Shown piece by piece: positions 51,469 to 60,609 of a stretch of DNA of 64,000 nt (within the stretch, counting starts at the first letter, position 1; each line of letters starts with the position of its first letter). Below the pieces are notes generated by a model. That model was not told the origin of the DNA and made no database searches. It was given only the letters and a program-made list of their open reading frames with translations. The DNA comes from Bradyrhizobium diazoefficiens. Lineage in GTDB: Bacteria > Pseudomonadota > Alphaproteobacteria > Rhizobiales > Xanthobacteraceae. Made by a program: the position numbers and the translations under genes. The stretch lies in NCBI RefSeq assembly GCF_018129965.1, contig NZ_JAFCKW010000011.1, positions 1-64,000 on the forward strand, in the 5' to 3' direction.

Positions 51469-54400
51469 TCATTGCAGGAGCGGGGTCCGCAAGTCGAGGG
51501 TCAGCGGAAACTCATTTGTGCGTTCCTCGGGCGGCGGCTGCATCGGGCCCGGCGTATGGCCGTGGTCCTGGAAACGCGCCAGCCGCCGCGCCTCGGCCTC
51601 GTAGGTGTTGACCGGCTTGGTGTCATAGCTGCGCCCGCCGGGATGGGCGACGTGATAGACGCAGCCGCCGAGCGAGCGGCCGTTCCAGGTATCGATCAGG
51701 TCGAAGGTCAGAGGCGCGTGAACGGGGATGGTCGGGTGCAGGCCGGAGGCCGGCTGCCAGGCCTTGAAGCGGACGGCGGCCACGGCTTCCCCCGAGCGGC
51801 CGGTCGAGGTCATCGGCAGGCGGCGGCCGTTGCAGGCGACGATGTGACGCCCCTCGACGAAACCCTCGGCCTTGACCTGAAGCCGCTCGACCGACGAGTC
51901 GACATAGCGCACCGTGCCGCCGGCCGAGCCCTCCTCGCCCAGCACATGCCAGGGTTCCAGCGCCTGCCGCAGCTCCAGCGTGACACCGCCATGGTGGATG
52001 CGGCCGAAGGCGGGGAAGCGGAATTCGAGCTGGGCCAGATACCATTCCGCCTCGAACGGATAGCCGGACTGCTTCAGTTCGGACAGCACGTCCTGAAAAT
52101 CTTCCCAGATGAAATGCGGCAGCATGTAACGGTCGTGCAGCGCCGTGCCCCAGCGCACGAACTTGCCGGATTGCGGCTCCCGCCAGAACTTTGCGATCAG
52201 CGCGCGGATCAGGAGCTGCTGCGCCAGCGACATGCGCGGATCGGGCGGCATTTCGAGCGCGCGGAATTCGACCAGGCCGAGCCGCCCGGTGGGGCCATCC
52301 GGCGAATAGAGCTTGTCGATGCAGATCTCGGCGCGGTGGGTGTTGCCGGTGATGTCGACGAGGAGATGCCGGAACAGGCGATCGACCAACCAGAGCGGCG
52401 TCTGGTAGCCCGGCGGCGGCACATGCGAGAGCGCGATCTCGAGCTCGTAGATGCTGTCGTGACGGGCCTCGTCGATGCGCGGCGCCTGGCTGGTCGGTCC
52501 GATGAACAGGCCGGAGAAGAAGTAGGACAGGGACGGATGCCGCTGCCAGTACAGCACGAGGCTCTTGAGCAGATCGGGACGGCGCAGGAACGGCGAGTCC
52601 TCCGGACTGGATCCGCCGATCACGACATGATTGCCGCCACCGGTGCCGGTGTGGCGACCGTCGACCAGGAAGCGGTTGGCGCCGAGACGCACCTTGGCGG
52701 CATCCTCATAGAGACCGGTGGTGATGTCGACCGCGTCGCGCCAGCTCTTCGCCGGCTGGATGTTGACCTCGATCACGCCGGGATCAGGCGTCACCTTGAT
52801 CACGTCGATGCGCGGGTCGAACGGCGGCGGGTAGCCCTCGACATGGACCTGGAGCTGCATCTCCTCCGCGGTGGCTTCGAGCGCCGCGATCAGTTCGAGA
52901 TAATCCTCGATGCGCTCGACCGGCGGCATGAAGGCGCAGAGCACGCCGTCACGGACCTCGACCGACATCGCGGTGCGCACGGGGACTGACGTGTTGAGTT
53001 GCTCGGGCGGAGCCCGCGGCGGCGCTTCCGGGCGCGATTCGAGGGTGAACACGGGTAGCTTGCCGCGCGCATCCATCGGATCGCGCTCGACGATGTAGGG
53101 ATATTGATTGGGCGGAACGTAGCCGAGTGACCCGATCGGCAGGCGCAGTCCTAGTGGGGAGTCGCCCGGCATCAGGAACAGATGATTGCGCCGCAATTGC
53201 CAGCGCTCGCTGCGCCAGCGCGGCGGCGCGTTCCAGCGCTGCACCGGCAGCACGTAGCCGCGCGGCGTGTTGAGGCCCTGCTCGAACACGCGCGCGATGC
53301 GCGCGCGATCCTCCGGATTGGCCAATTTGGAATCGGACGGATCGACGTTGACGGGAAGCTCGGCTTCCTTCTGGAGCCAGAGCGCGGTGTCTTCATAAGC
53401 CGGCATGATGTAGCCGGGATCGAGCCCGAGCCGCAGCGCCGCGCCTTCGATGAAGGCCTCGGCGTCCTTGACCCCGGCGCGGCGGGGATTTTCGATCTTT
53501 GCGATCAGATCGGCGTTCTTCCAGATCGGCACGCCGTCCTTGCGCCAGTAAAGGCCAAAGGCCCAGCGCGGCAGGCTTTCGCCCGGATACCATTTGCCCT
53601 GGCCGTAATGCAGCAGACCGCCCGGTGCAAAGCGCGTGCGCAAGCGGCGGATCAGATCGTCGCCGAGCGCGCGCTTCGTCGGGCCGACCGCCTCCGTATT
53701 CCACTCGGCCGCTTCGAGATCGTCGACCGAGACGAAGGTGGGTTCGCCGCCCATCGTCAGCCGCACGTCATCGGCGGCAAGATCGCCGTCGACCTGCTCA
53801 CCGAGATCGTTGAGCCGGGCCCAGGCCTCGTCGGAGAACGGCTTGGTAATGCGCGGCGCCTCGCGGATGCGCTTGACGCTCATGTCGAAGGCGAACTCGA
53901 CCTCCGCAAAGCCGGCACCGCCGGAGATCGGCGCGGCCGAGCGATAATGCGGCGTGGCGGCGACCGGAATGTGCCCCTCGCCCGCCAGCATGCCGGAGGT
54001 CGCGTCGAAACCGATCCAGCCCGCGCCCGGCAGATAGACCTCGGCCCAGGCGTGCAGATCGGTGAAATCGTTCTCCACCTCCGGCGGCCCCTCGATCGGA
54101 TCGATGTCGGGACGGATCTGGATCAGATAGCCGGAGACGAAACGCGCGGCGAGGCCGAGATGGCGGAAGGTCTGGATCAGGAGCCAGGCGGAGTCGCGGC
54201 ACGATCCGGCGCAGGAGGTCAGCGTCTCCTCCGGCGTCTGCACGCCCGCTTCCATCCGGATGATGTAGCGAATCTTCTTCTGGAGTTCCCTGTTGAGATC
54301 GACCAGGAAGTTGACGGTGTTCGGGGCTTCGTGCGGAAGCGTGTCGAGATATTTCGCGAACAGTCGATCGGGCTTGATGGTCTCCAGATACGGCGCCAGT

Positions 54401-54738
54401 TCCGTCTTCAGGTCCTTCGGATACTCGAACGGAAAACTGTCGGCGTAGGGCTCGACGAAGAAGTCGAACGGATTGACCGTGGTCATCTGCGCCGTGAAAT
54501 CGACCTCGAATTTCAGCTCGGTCGTCTTCTCCGGAAAGACGTAGCGCGCCAGCCAGTTGCCTTGCGGATCCTGCTGCCAGTTCACGAAATGGTTGGCCGG
54601 CGTGACCTTGAGCGAATAGCTCAGGATCGGCGTGCGCGTATGCGGGGCCGGCCGCAGACGGATGGTCTGTGGGCCAAGGTCGATCGGACGGTCGTATTTG
54701 TAGTGGGTGACGTGGTGTAACGCGACGTAGATCGACAC
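51469..54738 (-). CDS. transglutaminase fused to DUF2126
   Basis: A 1089-residue protein. The N-terminal transglutaminase part (about 1-290) has the triad Cys in SCAGSCRDSAWLL, His in TDLHAWAEVYLP and Asp in IGFDATSG. The long C-terminal part matches DUF2126 (DVRLTMGGEPTFVSVDDLEA near 325, TGTGGGNHVVIGG near 700). The start is a GTG at 54738 (SIYVALHHVTHYKYDRPI) with GGAG upstream. First gene of the operon. DUF2126 has no fixed function; its constant company with ATP-grasp and alpha-E points to a ligase or peptide-processing complex. Confidence 0.9.
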   Translation of the reverse strand: MSIYVALHHVTHYKYDRPIDLGPQTIRLRPAPHTRTPILSYSLKVTPANHFVNWQQDPQGNWLARYVFPEKTTELKFEVDFTAQMTTVNPFDFFVEPYADSFPFEYPKDLKTELAPYLETIKPDRLFAKYLDTLPHEAPNTVNFLVDLNRELQKKIRYIIRMEAGVQTPEETLTSCAGSCRDSAWLLIQTFRHLGLAARFVSGYLIQIRPDIDPIEGPPEVENDFTDLHAWAEVYLPGAGWIGFDATSGMLAGEGHIPVAATPHYRSAAPISGGAGFAEVEFAFDMSVKRIREAPRITKPFSDEAWARLNDLGEQVDGDLAADDVRLTMGGEPTFVSVDDLEAAEWNTEAVGPTKRALGDDLIRRLRTRFAPGGLLHYGQGKWYPGESLPRWAFGLYWRKDGVPIWKNADLIAKIENPRRAGVKDAEAFIEGAALRLGLDPGYIMPAYEDTALWLQKEAELPVNVDPSDSKLANPEDRARIARVFEQGLNTPRGYVLPVQRWNAPPRWRSERWQLRRNHLFLMPGDSPLGLRLPIGSLGYVPPNQYPYIVERDPMDARGKLPVFTLESRPEAPPRAPPEQLNTSVPVRTAMSVEVRDGVLCAFMPPVERIEDYLELIAALEATAEEMQLQVHVEGYPPPFDPRIDVIKVTPDPGVIEVNIQPAKSWRDAVDITTGLYEDAAKVRLGANRFLVDGRHTGTGGGNHVVIGGSSPEDSPFLRRPDLLKSLVLYWQRHPSLSYFFSGLFIGPTSQAPRIDEARHDSIYELEIALSHVPPPGYQTPLWLVDRLFRHLLVDITGNTHRAEICIDKLYSPDGPTGRLGLVEFRALEMPPDPRMSLAQQLLIRALIAKFWREPQSGKFVRWGTALHDRYMLPHFIWEDFQDVLSELKQSGYPFEAEWYLAQLEFRFPAFGRIHHGGVTLELRQALEPWHVLGEEGSAGGTVRYVDSSVERLQVKAEGFVEGRHIVACNGRRLPMTSTGRSGEAVAAVRFKAWQPASGLHPTIPVHAPLTFDLIDTWNGRSLGGCVYHVAHPGGRSYDTKPVNTYEAEARRLARFQDHGHTPGPMQPPPEERTNEFPLTLDLRTPLLQ

Positions 54739-54875
54739 GGGGTACGGTACTCCAGCAGCTTTTTTGAGCAGAACACCGCTGGTGATCGCGATCAAGCACT
54801 AACAACGGGCAAAGGCTGCCTATGCAAGGTGCGGGCCGCACGCTTTCGCGTCGTTATTCGGTATGGCGGGCGGGC

Positions 54876-56180
54876 TTACGCCGCCGAGGTCAGCCGCTGC
54901 AGGAACTGGGTCACCTCGCGTCGGAGCGTCTCGACCTCGCCATGGACGCGCTCGGAGGCGCTGTTGACGCGGCTGGCGACGCGTCCCGTATCGGCCGCGG
55001 CCTCGCTGATGCCGGTCACGTTGGATGAGACCTGCGATGTGCCGGCCGAGGCCTCGTGAACGTTGCGGGCGATCTCGCGGGTCGCCAGACCCTGCTGCTC
55101 GATCGAGGTCGCGATCGCGGCGGTGATGCCGTTGATCTCGGTGATGGTCTGCGCGATCGCCTCGACGGCCGCGACCGAATTGGTGGTCGATTGCTGCATC
55201 TCGCCGACCTTGGTGCTGATCTCCTCGGTCGCCTTTGCCGTCTGGTTGGCGAGGCTCTTGACCTCGGACGCCACGACCGCAAAACCGCGACCGGCTTCGC
55301 CGGCACGCGCCGCCTCGATGGTCGCGTTGAGCGCCAGAAGGTTGGTCTGCTCCGCGATCTCGCTGATCAGCTTGACGACGTCGCCGATCCGCAGCGCCGC
55401 ATCCGCCAGCATGCGGATCTCGCTGCCGGCACGATTGGCTTCGTTCACCGCGCGCCCCGTGCTCGCGGTCGAGCCGGCCACCTCGCGGCCGATATCGGCG
55501 ATCGAGGATGCGAGCTGCTCGGCGGCGCTGGCGACGGTCGCGACATTGCGCGAGGCCTGATCGGACGCACTGAGCACGCCGGAAGTCTGCCGGCTGGTCT
55601 TCTCGGCCGCCGCGGCCATCTGGCCGGCGTCGGATTCGAGATCGGTCGCAGCGCCCATCAGCGAACCCGCGACCTGGTCGAGATGGGTGCCGAACTGCTT
55701 TGCGAGGTCGGCGATCTCGACCACGCGGCGGCCGAGACTGTCGGTGCCCGAATTGATGACGACCGCCGAGCGGCGGAAGGAGCCGGGCAGACCGCGCACG
55801 AGGATCTTGCGGAAATACTTGCCGCGGCTGGCATAGTCCATCGACGCCGAGGCCTCGCGCTGGAAGGCATCGGTGATGTCGAGCATGTCGTTGACCGACT
55901 TCTGGATACTCCCGATCCGGCCGGCCTGCCGGTTGCTGAGCACGCGCGCCTCGAGATCGCCGCGCGCCGCCTTGCGGCAGACATCGGCGACCTCATCGAC
56001 AGCCGACGCAGTCCGCTGCTGACACCAGGCGGCGTAGCCGAGCAGCACGATGGTCGCGCCCGGCAAGGCCGCAGCGGCGATGACGGTCACGCCGAGCAGC
56101 GAGACGACGAACGCAACGAGGGCGAGAACACATGCGAGCGCGGTCGCGGCCTGCGCCCTAGAGAGAGAGCACAAATTCAT
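54876..56180 (-). CDS. methyl-accepting chemotaxis protein lacking a large periplasmic sensor
   Basis: A 434-residue receptor. Two close hydrophobic segments at about 10-52 are joined by only a short loop, so there is no ligand-binding periplasmic domain. A HAMP-like linker and a full signalling domain follow, with AEQTNLLALNATIEAARAGE at the tip. The start at 56180 overlaps the end of the PAS protein gene by 23 bases. With that protein it forms a two-gene version of the energy-taxis receptor Aer. Confidence 0.88.
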   Translation of the reverse strand: MNLCSLSRAQAATALACVLALVAFVVSLLGVTVIAAAALPGATIVLLGYAAWCQQRTASAVDEVADVCRKAARGDLEARVLSNRQAGRIGSIQKSVNDMLDITDAFQREASASMDYASRGKYFRKILVRGLPGSFRRSAVVINSGTDSLGRRVVEIADLAKQFGTHLDQVAGSLMGAATDLESDAGQMAAAAEKTSRQTSGVLSASDQASRNVATVASAAEQLASSIADIGREVAGSTASTGRAVNEANRAGSEIRMLADAALRIGDVVKLISEIAEQTNLLALNATIEAARAGEAGRGFAVVASEVKSLANQTAKATEEISTKVGEMQQSTTNSVAAVEAIAQTITEINGITAAIATSIEQQGLATREIARNVHEASAGTSQVSSNVTGISEAAADTGRVASRVNSASERVHGEVETLRREVTQFLQRLTSAA

Positions 56181-56679
56181 CGTAACCCACACCCTGTTGC
56201 TTGAGCAGTCCGACCATCGCACCAAAGCTCGCATGCATGCCGTCCTTGGCATTGGCGTGGCGCGCCTCTTCGGCGCACAGCGTCCTGTAGATCGGCTTGA
56301 TGCGTTCGATCTGCGCCGGATCCGGCTTGCGACGGTTGGAGTGATAGCCGACGATGTTGCCGCGCTCGTCGAAGGTCGGCGTGACGTGGGCGAGCACCCA
56401 GTAATGGCTGCCGTCCCCCGCCAGATTGACGACGTAGGCGAAGATCTCCTGCCTGGACTGCAGCGTGTCCCACAGCAGCTTGAAGACGCAGCGCGGCATG
56501 TCGGGATGGCGGATCATGCTGTGGGGCGAGCCCATCAGCTCCGCATACGAGTATTTCGCCATGCGAATGAAGACGTCGTTGGCGTAGGTGATGCGGCCCT
56601 TGAGATCGGTCTTGGACACGATCAGTTCCTCCTCGCCGAGGAGATTTTCCACGCCGGTCGGACGTATCGTGCGCGTCAT
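56158..56679 (-). CDS. Aer-type PAS sensor protein
   Basis: A 173-residue protein made of one PAS domain. The block KGRITYANDVFIRMAKYSYA at about 28-47, then HSMIRHPDMPRCVFKLLWDT at about 55-74, and WVLAHVTPTFDERGNIVGYH, match the FAD-binding PAS of Aer and its relatives. The ATG at 56679 starts before the conserved region. A C-terminal helix (about 140-173) could dock on the partner receptor. The gene overlaps the following MCP gene, so the two products probably form one redox or energy-taxis receptor. Confidence 0.87.
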   Translation of the reverse strand: MTRTIRPTGVENLLGEEELIVSKTDLKGRITYANDVFIRMAKYSYAELMGSPHSMIRHPDMPRCVFKLLWDTLQSRQEIFAYVVNLAGDGSHYWVLAHVTPTFDERGNIVGYHSNRRKPDPAQIERIKPIYRTLCAEEARHANAKDGMHASFGAMVGLLKQQGVGYDEFVLSL

Positions 56680-56866
56680 TGGTGACCAATCCTCGCGAAG
56701 GGCTGCGCCCCCGAAAGGAGTGGCCCGCGTTATCGCCAGGATTACGACAGGAAGCATTAATCATACGTGAGCACGGCAACCCGTGCGGATACGTGCTCGC
56801 CCGTAAATTTACGGAACGGGCGCGGCTCGTCCTGCAGGTTTCCGTGACGAAATGCGCCGGATACGT

Positions 56867-58390
56867 CTACATCGTCGCGCCGAGCACCCAGGGCGCGAAT
56901 TCGGCGCCGCCGAAATCAAAGCTTTCGCTCTTGGTTGGCTGTCCGGAGGCGGTCTTCAGGATCAGGTCGAAGATGCGCTGGCCGCATTGCTCCACCGTTT
57001 CCTCGCCTTCGAGGATGGTGCCGCAATTAACGTCCATGTCGTCTTCCATGCGCTTGTACATCGGCGTGTTGGTGGCGAGCTTGATCGACGGCGCGGGTTT
57101 GCAGCCGAACACGCTGCCGCGGCCCGTAGTGAAGCAGACGAGATTGGCGCCGCCGGCGACCTGACCGGTGGCGGCGACCGGATCGTAGCCGGGCGTGTCC
57201 ATGAACACGAAGCCACGCTTTGTCACGGGTTCGGCGTAGCGCAGCACGTCGACGAGATTGGTGGTGCCGGCTTTGGCCATCGCGCCGAGCGATTTCTCCA
57301 GGATGGTGGTGAGGCCGCCGGCCTTGTTGCCGGGGCTCGGATTGGCGTTCATCTCGGCGCCTTCACGCGCGGTGTATTCGTCCCACCAGCGCATCAGGTC
57401 GACCAGTTTCTCGCCGACCTCGCGGCTGACGGCGCGGCGGGTGAGCAGATGTTCGGCGCCGTAAGTCTCGGGCGTCTCCGACAGGATGACGGTGCCGCCG
57501 TGACGCACGATGAGATCGCTGGCTGCGCCCAGCGCCGGATTGGCGGAAACGCCGGAATAGCCGTCCGAGCCGCCGCATTGCAGTGCCACGGTCAATTCGC
57601 TCACCGGCACGGACTCACGCTTGACCTTGTTGGAATCCGCAAGCGCTTCACGCACGAAGGCGATCCCGGCCTCCACCGTCTTGCGGGTGCCGCCGACCTC
57701 CTGGATGTCCATCGCGCGCAGGCGGCCTGCGAGCTTCTGCTCCTCCATCAGGCCGCCGATCTGGTTCACCTCGCAGCCGAGGCCGAGCACGATGACGTGG
57801 GAGAAGTTGACGTGACGCGCATAGCCGCCGAGCGTACGGCGGAGCAACGCCAGCGGCTCGTGCTGCGTCATGCCGCAGCCGGTTTTGTGGGTCAGCGCGA
57901 CGACGCCGTCGACATTGGGAAATTCGGCCAGCGGATTGTCGCCGGTGAAGGGATTCTTCTTGAAGACATCGGCGACGAGGCTGGCGACATGCGCGCTGCA
58001 ATTCACCGAGGTGAGGATGCCGATATAGTTGCGCGTGGCGACGCGGCCGTCCGGACGGCGGATGCCTTCGAAGGTCGCGGGCAAATCGAAATTCGGCGTC
58101 GGCTTGACGTCGGCGCAATAGGCGTAGTCCTTGGCGAAGTCGCCCATGCCGCAATTCTGCACGTGCACGTGCTCGCCCGGCGCGATCGGGATGGTGGCGA
58201 AACCGATGATCTGGCCGTAGCGCTTGATCGGTTCGCCCACCGCGATCGGCTTGATCGCGACCTTGTGGCCGGAGGGAATGCGCTCGACTGCGGTGACGCC
58301 GTCGGCGACGACCGTTCCCGGCGGCAGGCTCGCGCGCGCGATCAGCACGCCATCATCGGGATGCAGGCGGATGACGGGGCTGATGGTCAT
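56867..58390 (-). CDS. UxaA/GarD-family sugar-acid dehydratase
   Basis: A 507-residue two-part enzyme. An N-terminal SAF domain (about 8-95) is followed by the GarD/UxaA core, with CGMGDFAKDYAYC near 80, KTGCGMTQHE near 170, LGLGCEVNQIGG near 202 and LQCGGSDGYSG near 270. The cysteines suit a metal site. Size and layout match altronate or galactarate dehydratase, which act on acid sugars. It is last in a minus-strand cluster after an HpcH/HpaI aldolase, an Ldh-family oxidoreductase and a LIV transporter. Confidence 0.88.
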   Translation of the reverse strand: MTISPVIRLHPDDGVLIARASLPPGTVVADGVTAVERIPSGHKVAIKPIAVGEPIKRYGQIIGFATIPIAPGEHVHVQNCGMGDFAKDYAYCADVKPTPNFDLPATFEGIRRPDGRVATRNYIGILTSVNCSAHVASLVADVFKKNPFTGDNPLAEFPNVDGVVALTHKTGCGMTQHEPLALLRRTLGGYARHVNFSHVIVLGLGCEVNQIGGLMEEQKLAGRLRAMDIQEVGGTRKTVEAGIAFVREALADSNKVKRESVPVSELTVALQCGGSDGYSGVSANPALGAASDLIVRHGGTVILSETPETYGAEHLLTRRAVSREVGEKLVDLMRWWDEYTAREGAEMNANPSPGNKAGGLTTILEKSLGAMAKAGTTNLVDVLRYAEPVTKRGFVFMDTPGYDPVAATGQVAGGANLVCFTTGRGSVFGCKPAPSIKLATNTPMYKRMEDDMDVNCGTILEGEETVEQCGQRIFDLILKTASGQPTKSESFDFGGAEFAPWVLGATM

Positions 58391-58418
58391 GGGAGGTCTC
58401 CTGTATCGAAATTATCGT

Positions 58419-58465
58419 GCCCCGGACTCAGCGCACCATGAAACGGTGCGCTGCTGAGCCGGGGC
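58419..58465. repeat. palindromic repeat (GCCCCGGACTCAGCGCACC type)
   Basis: GCCCCGGACTCAGCGCACC (58419-58437) pairs with 58445-58465 across seven bases, with a small bulge, forming a strong hairpin between the dehydratase and aldolase genes. A further imperfect palindrome follows to about 58545. It is of the family seen around 11.6 kb. Confidence 0.72.
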
Positions 58466-58549
58466 CTATGTGTCGTGTCATTCGCAAGCAGCTGGGTCCG
58501 GCTCTGCGAAGCGGCGCTAGGCGCCGAATCGCATCCGGGACACGAGAGC

Positions 58550-59326
58550 TCAGGCCTTGCCGCCGGCGTCCTTGCGGGTCTGGTTGACCTGCATTTTCGC
58601 GTAGGTCGCCATCAGGCCGACCTCGTTCGAGAGCGTCACCAGCTTGAAGCCCATGTTGATGGCGCGCGCAGCGCCCTCGGCGCCGCTGCAATGGATGCCC
58701 GGATTGAGGCCGCGCTTGCCGCACTCCTTGATGATCTTGTCGTAGATCGCGAGGATCTCCGGCTCGGTGCGATCGAGCTTCGGCTCGAGGCCGTAGGAGA
58801 AGCCGAGGTCGGACGGACCGATATAGACGCCGTCGATGCCCTCGACGTCGAGGATCGCTTCCATGTTTTCGACCGCGGTCTTCGTCTCCATCATCGGCAG
58901 CAGCACGATCTCGTCGTTGGCCGTCTTCTGGTAGGAGCCCGCGGTGCCGTACATGCCGGCGCGGATCGGGCCGTTGGAGCGCACGCCCTTCGGCGGGTAC
59001 TTGGAATAGGAAACCAGATTTTTGGCCTCCTGCGGCGTGTTGACCATCGGGCAGATCACGCCATAGGCGCCGCCGTCGAGCACCTTGCCGATGATGCCGG
59101 GCTCGTTCCAGGGCACGCGGACCATGGGCGTCACCGGATGTTTGTCCATCGCCTGGAAGCACTGCACCATCGACAGGTAATCCTGCACGCCGTGCTGCAT
59201 GTCGACGGTCACGCTGTCGAAGCCGCATTGCGCGACCATCTCGGCCGAGAAGCCGGAGGGTATAGCCAGCCACGCGTTGACCACGGCCTTGCCCGACTTC
59301 CAGATTTCCTTGACCTTGTTCGCCAC
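58550..59326 (-). CDS. HpcH/HpaI-type aldolase (GarL-like)
   Basis: A 258-residue class-II (metal) aldolase of the HpcH/HpaI family. VTVDMQHGVQDY near 36-47 carries the catalytic His, PMMETKTAVENMEAIL near 146 carries the metal-binding Glu, and VYIGPSDLGFSYGL near 168 the Asp. Members cleave 2-keto-3-deoxy acid sugars to pyruvate and an aldehyde. I take the GTG at 59326, with AGAAGGAAGG upstream; an ATG at 59377 adds 17 unrelated residues. Length equals that of GarL. Confidence 0.9.
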   Translation of the reverse strand: MANKVKEIWKSGKAVVNAWLAIPSGFSAEMVAQCGFDSVTVDMQHGVQDYLSMVQCFQAMDKHPVTPMVRVPWNEPGIIGKVLDGGAYGVICPMVNTPQEAKNLVSYSKYPPKGVRSNGPIRAGMYGTAGSYQKTANDEIVLLPMMETKTAVENMEAILDVEGIDGVYIGPSDLGFSYGLEPKLDRTEPEILAIYDKIIKECGKRGLNPGIHCSGAEGAARAINMGFKLVTLSNEVGLMATYAKMQVNQTRKDAGGKA

Positions 59327-59429
59327 GTTGCCTTCCTTCTTTGTTGCTTGGACCGTTGTTTGGACCTTCGTCACCATGACGACCGCCGCGACAGCACGGC
59401 ACAGCTGTTACAGCGAACCGTCTCGCCGC

Positions 59430-59448
59430 GCTACGCTCGCAATGACGC
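59430..59448. repeat. single arm of the GTCATTGCGAGCG repeat
   Basis: CGCTACGCTCGCAATGACG at 59430-59448 is identical over 19 bases to the right arm of the element at 12501-12578. No second arm lies nearby, so this looks like a degenerate half-element between the Ldh-family and aldolase genes. Confidence 0.65.
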
Positions 59449-59453
59449 AAGAC

Positions 59454-60539
59454 CTATGCGGTCGCCCTCTGGATGCTGACTTCGCTGACGCCGACCTCGC
59501 GCGCGGTGTTCACTATCGCCGCCCAGGTGTCATCCGGCAAGGGGATGCCGTTTTTGGTGCGCTCGGCACGGGTTTTCCGCTCGGGGTCGCCGGGAATCAG
59601 CACCTGATCGACCCCCGCCGTCGGCTTGGTGGCTCGGATGAAGTCGGTATAGCGCGACACCTCTGCGTCGAAGACATGGGAGGTATCGACCACCTTCGGA
59701 TCGACATAGAACGCCAGCATGCCGTTGGCGAAGCGCCGGCCGCCCGAGGTCGCTCCGGTTCCGGTGAGCGCGCCGCCGAGCAGTTCGCAGATGAAGGCAA
59801 GGCCGGAGCCCTTGTGGTCGCCGAACGCGCGGATCGCGCCAGTCCCCTTGGTGTGATCGCGCGGGCCTTCCGGCGTATAGGGGCCGTACAGCAGAGCAGG
59901 GTCCTCGCTCAGGCTGCCATCGGCATCGACGAGCGCACCCTTGGGCAGCTTCTTGCCGCCGCGGCTTGCGACCAGCACCTTGCCTTCGGCGACGATCGAG
60001 GTCGCAAAATCCAGCACGATCGGGTCCTGGCCCTCGCGCGGGATGCCGACGCAATAGGGCGCGGTCGACAGCCGCTTCTCGACACCGCCGAACGGCGCCA
60101 CCAGCAGCGAGCCTGCGGCGTTGACAAAATGCACCGAAACCAGGCCTTCGGCCGCCGCCATCTCCGCCCAATCGCCGACCCGGCCGATATGGCCGGCATT
60201 GCGCAGTGCAACAGCGGCAAGGCCTGCCGTCTTGCATTTCTCGATGCCGATCCGGACTGCCTGGGGCGTCACGGTCTGGCCATAGCCGAACTTGCCGTCG
60301 ACCACCGCGAGCGAGGGCGTGTCGACCACGACCTCTGCGGTCTGGTTCGGGACCACGAACCCGGTCTTCTTCCAGCGGATGTAGACGGGGACGCGGATGA
60401 CGCCGTGGCTGTCATGGCCGGTGAGATTGGCCGTGGTGAGGTAAGTCGCGATCCGCTTCGCCTCCTCGGGGGAGGACTCCGCGTGAGCGAACACCTCGCC
60501 GACGAAATCGATGAGGTTCTGGACCTGGATCGTGACCAT
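59454..60539 (-). CDS. Ldh-family (malate/L-lactate type) oxidoreductase
   Basis: A 361-residue NAD(P)-dependent oxidoreductase of the type-2 malate/lactate dehydrogenase family. GHDSHGVIRVPVYI near 53-66 contains the catalytic His, DGKFGYGQTV follows near 97, and DHKGSGLAFICELLGGALTG near 240 is the late family motif. The family reduces or oxidises 2-hydroxy/2-keto acids. In this cluster it could act on an acid-sugar intermediate such as tartronate semialdehyde or a keto-acid; which one is not clear. Confidence 0.88.
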   Translation of the reverse strand: MVTIQVQNLIDFVGEVFAHAESSPEEAKRIATYLTTANLTGHDSHGVIRVPVYIRWKKTGFVVPNQTAEVVVDTPSLAVVDGKFGYGQTVTPQAVRIGIEKCKTAGLAAVALRNAGHIGRVGDWAEMAAAEGLVSVHFVNAAGSLLVAPFGGVEKRLSTAPYCVGIPREGQDPIVLDFATSIVAEGKVLVASRGGKKLPKGALVDADGSLSEDPALLYGPYTPEGPRDHTKGTGAIRAFGDHKGSGLAFICELLGGALTGTGATSGGRRFANGMLAFYVDPKVVDTSHVFDAEVSRYTDFIRATKPTAGVDQVLIPGDPERKTRAERTKNGIPLPDDTWAAIVNTAREVGVSEVSIQRATA

Positions 60540-60609
60540 AAAGCACCCCTCCGGTTATTGTTCGAGCATCATCCCCCCGGAAAACCGCCGCACATTTCCG
60601 GATGGTGCT

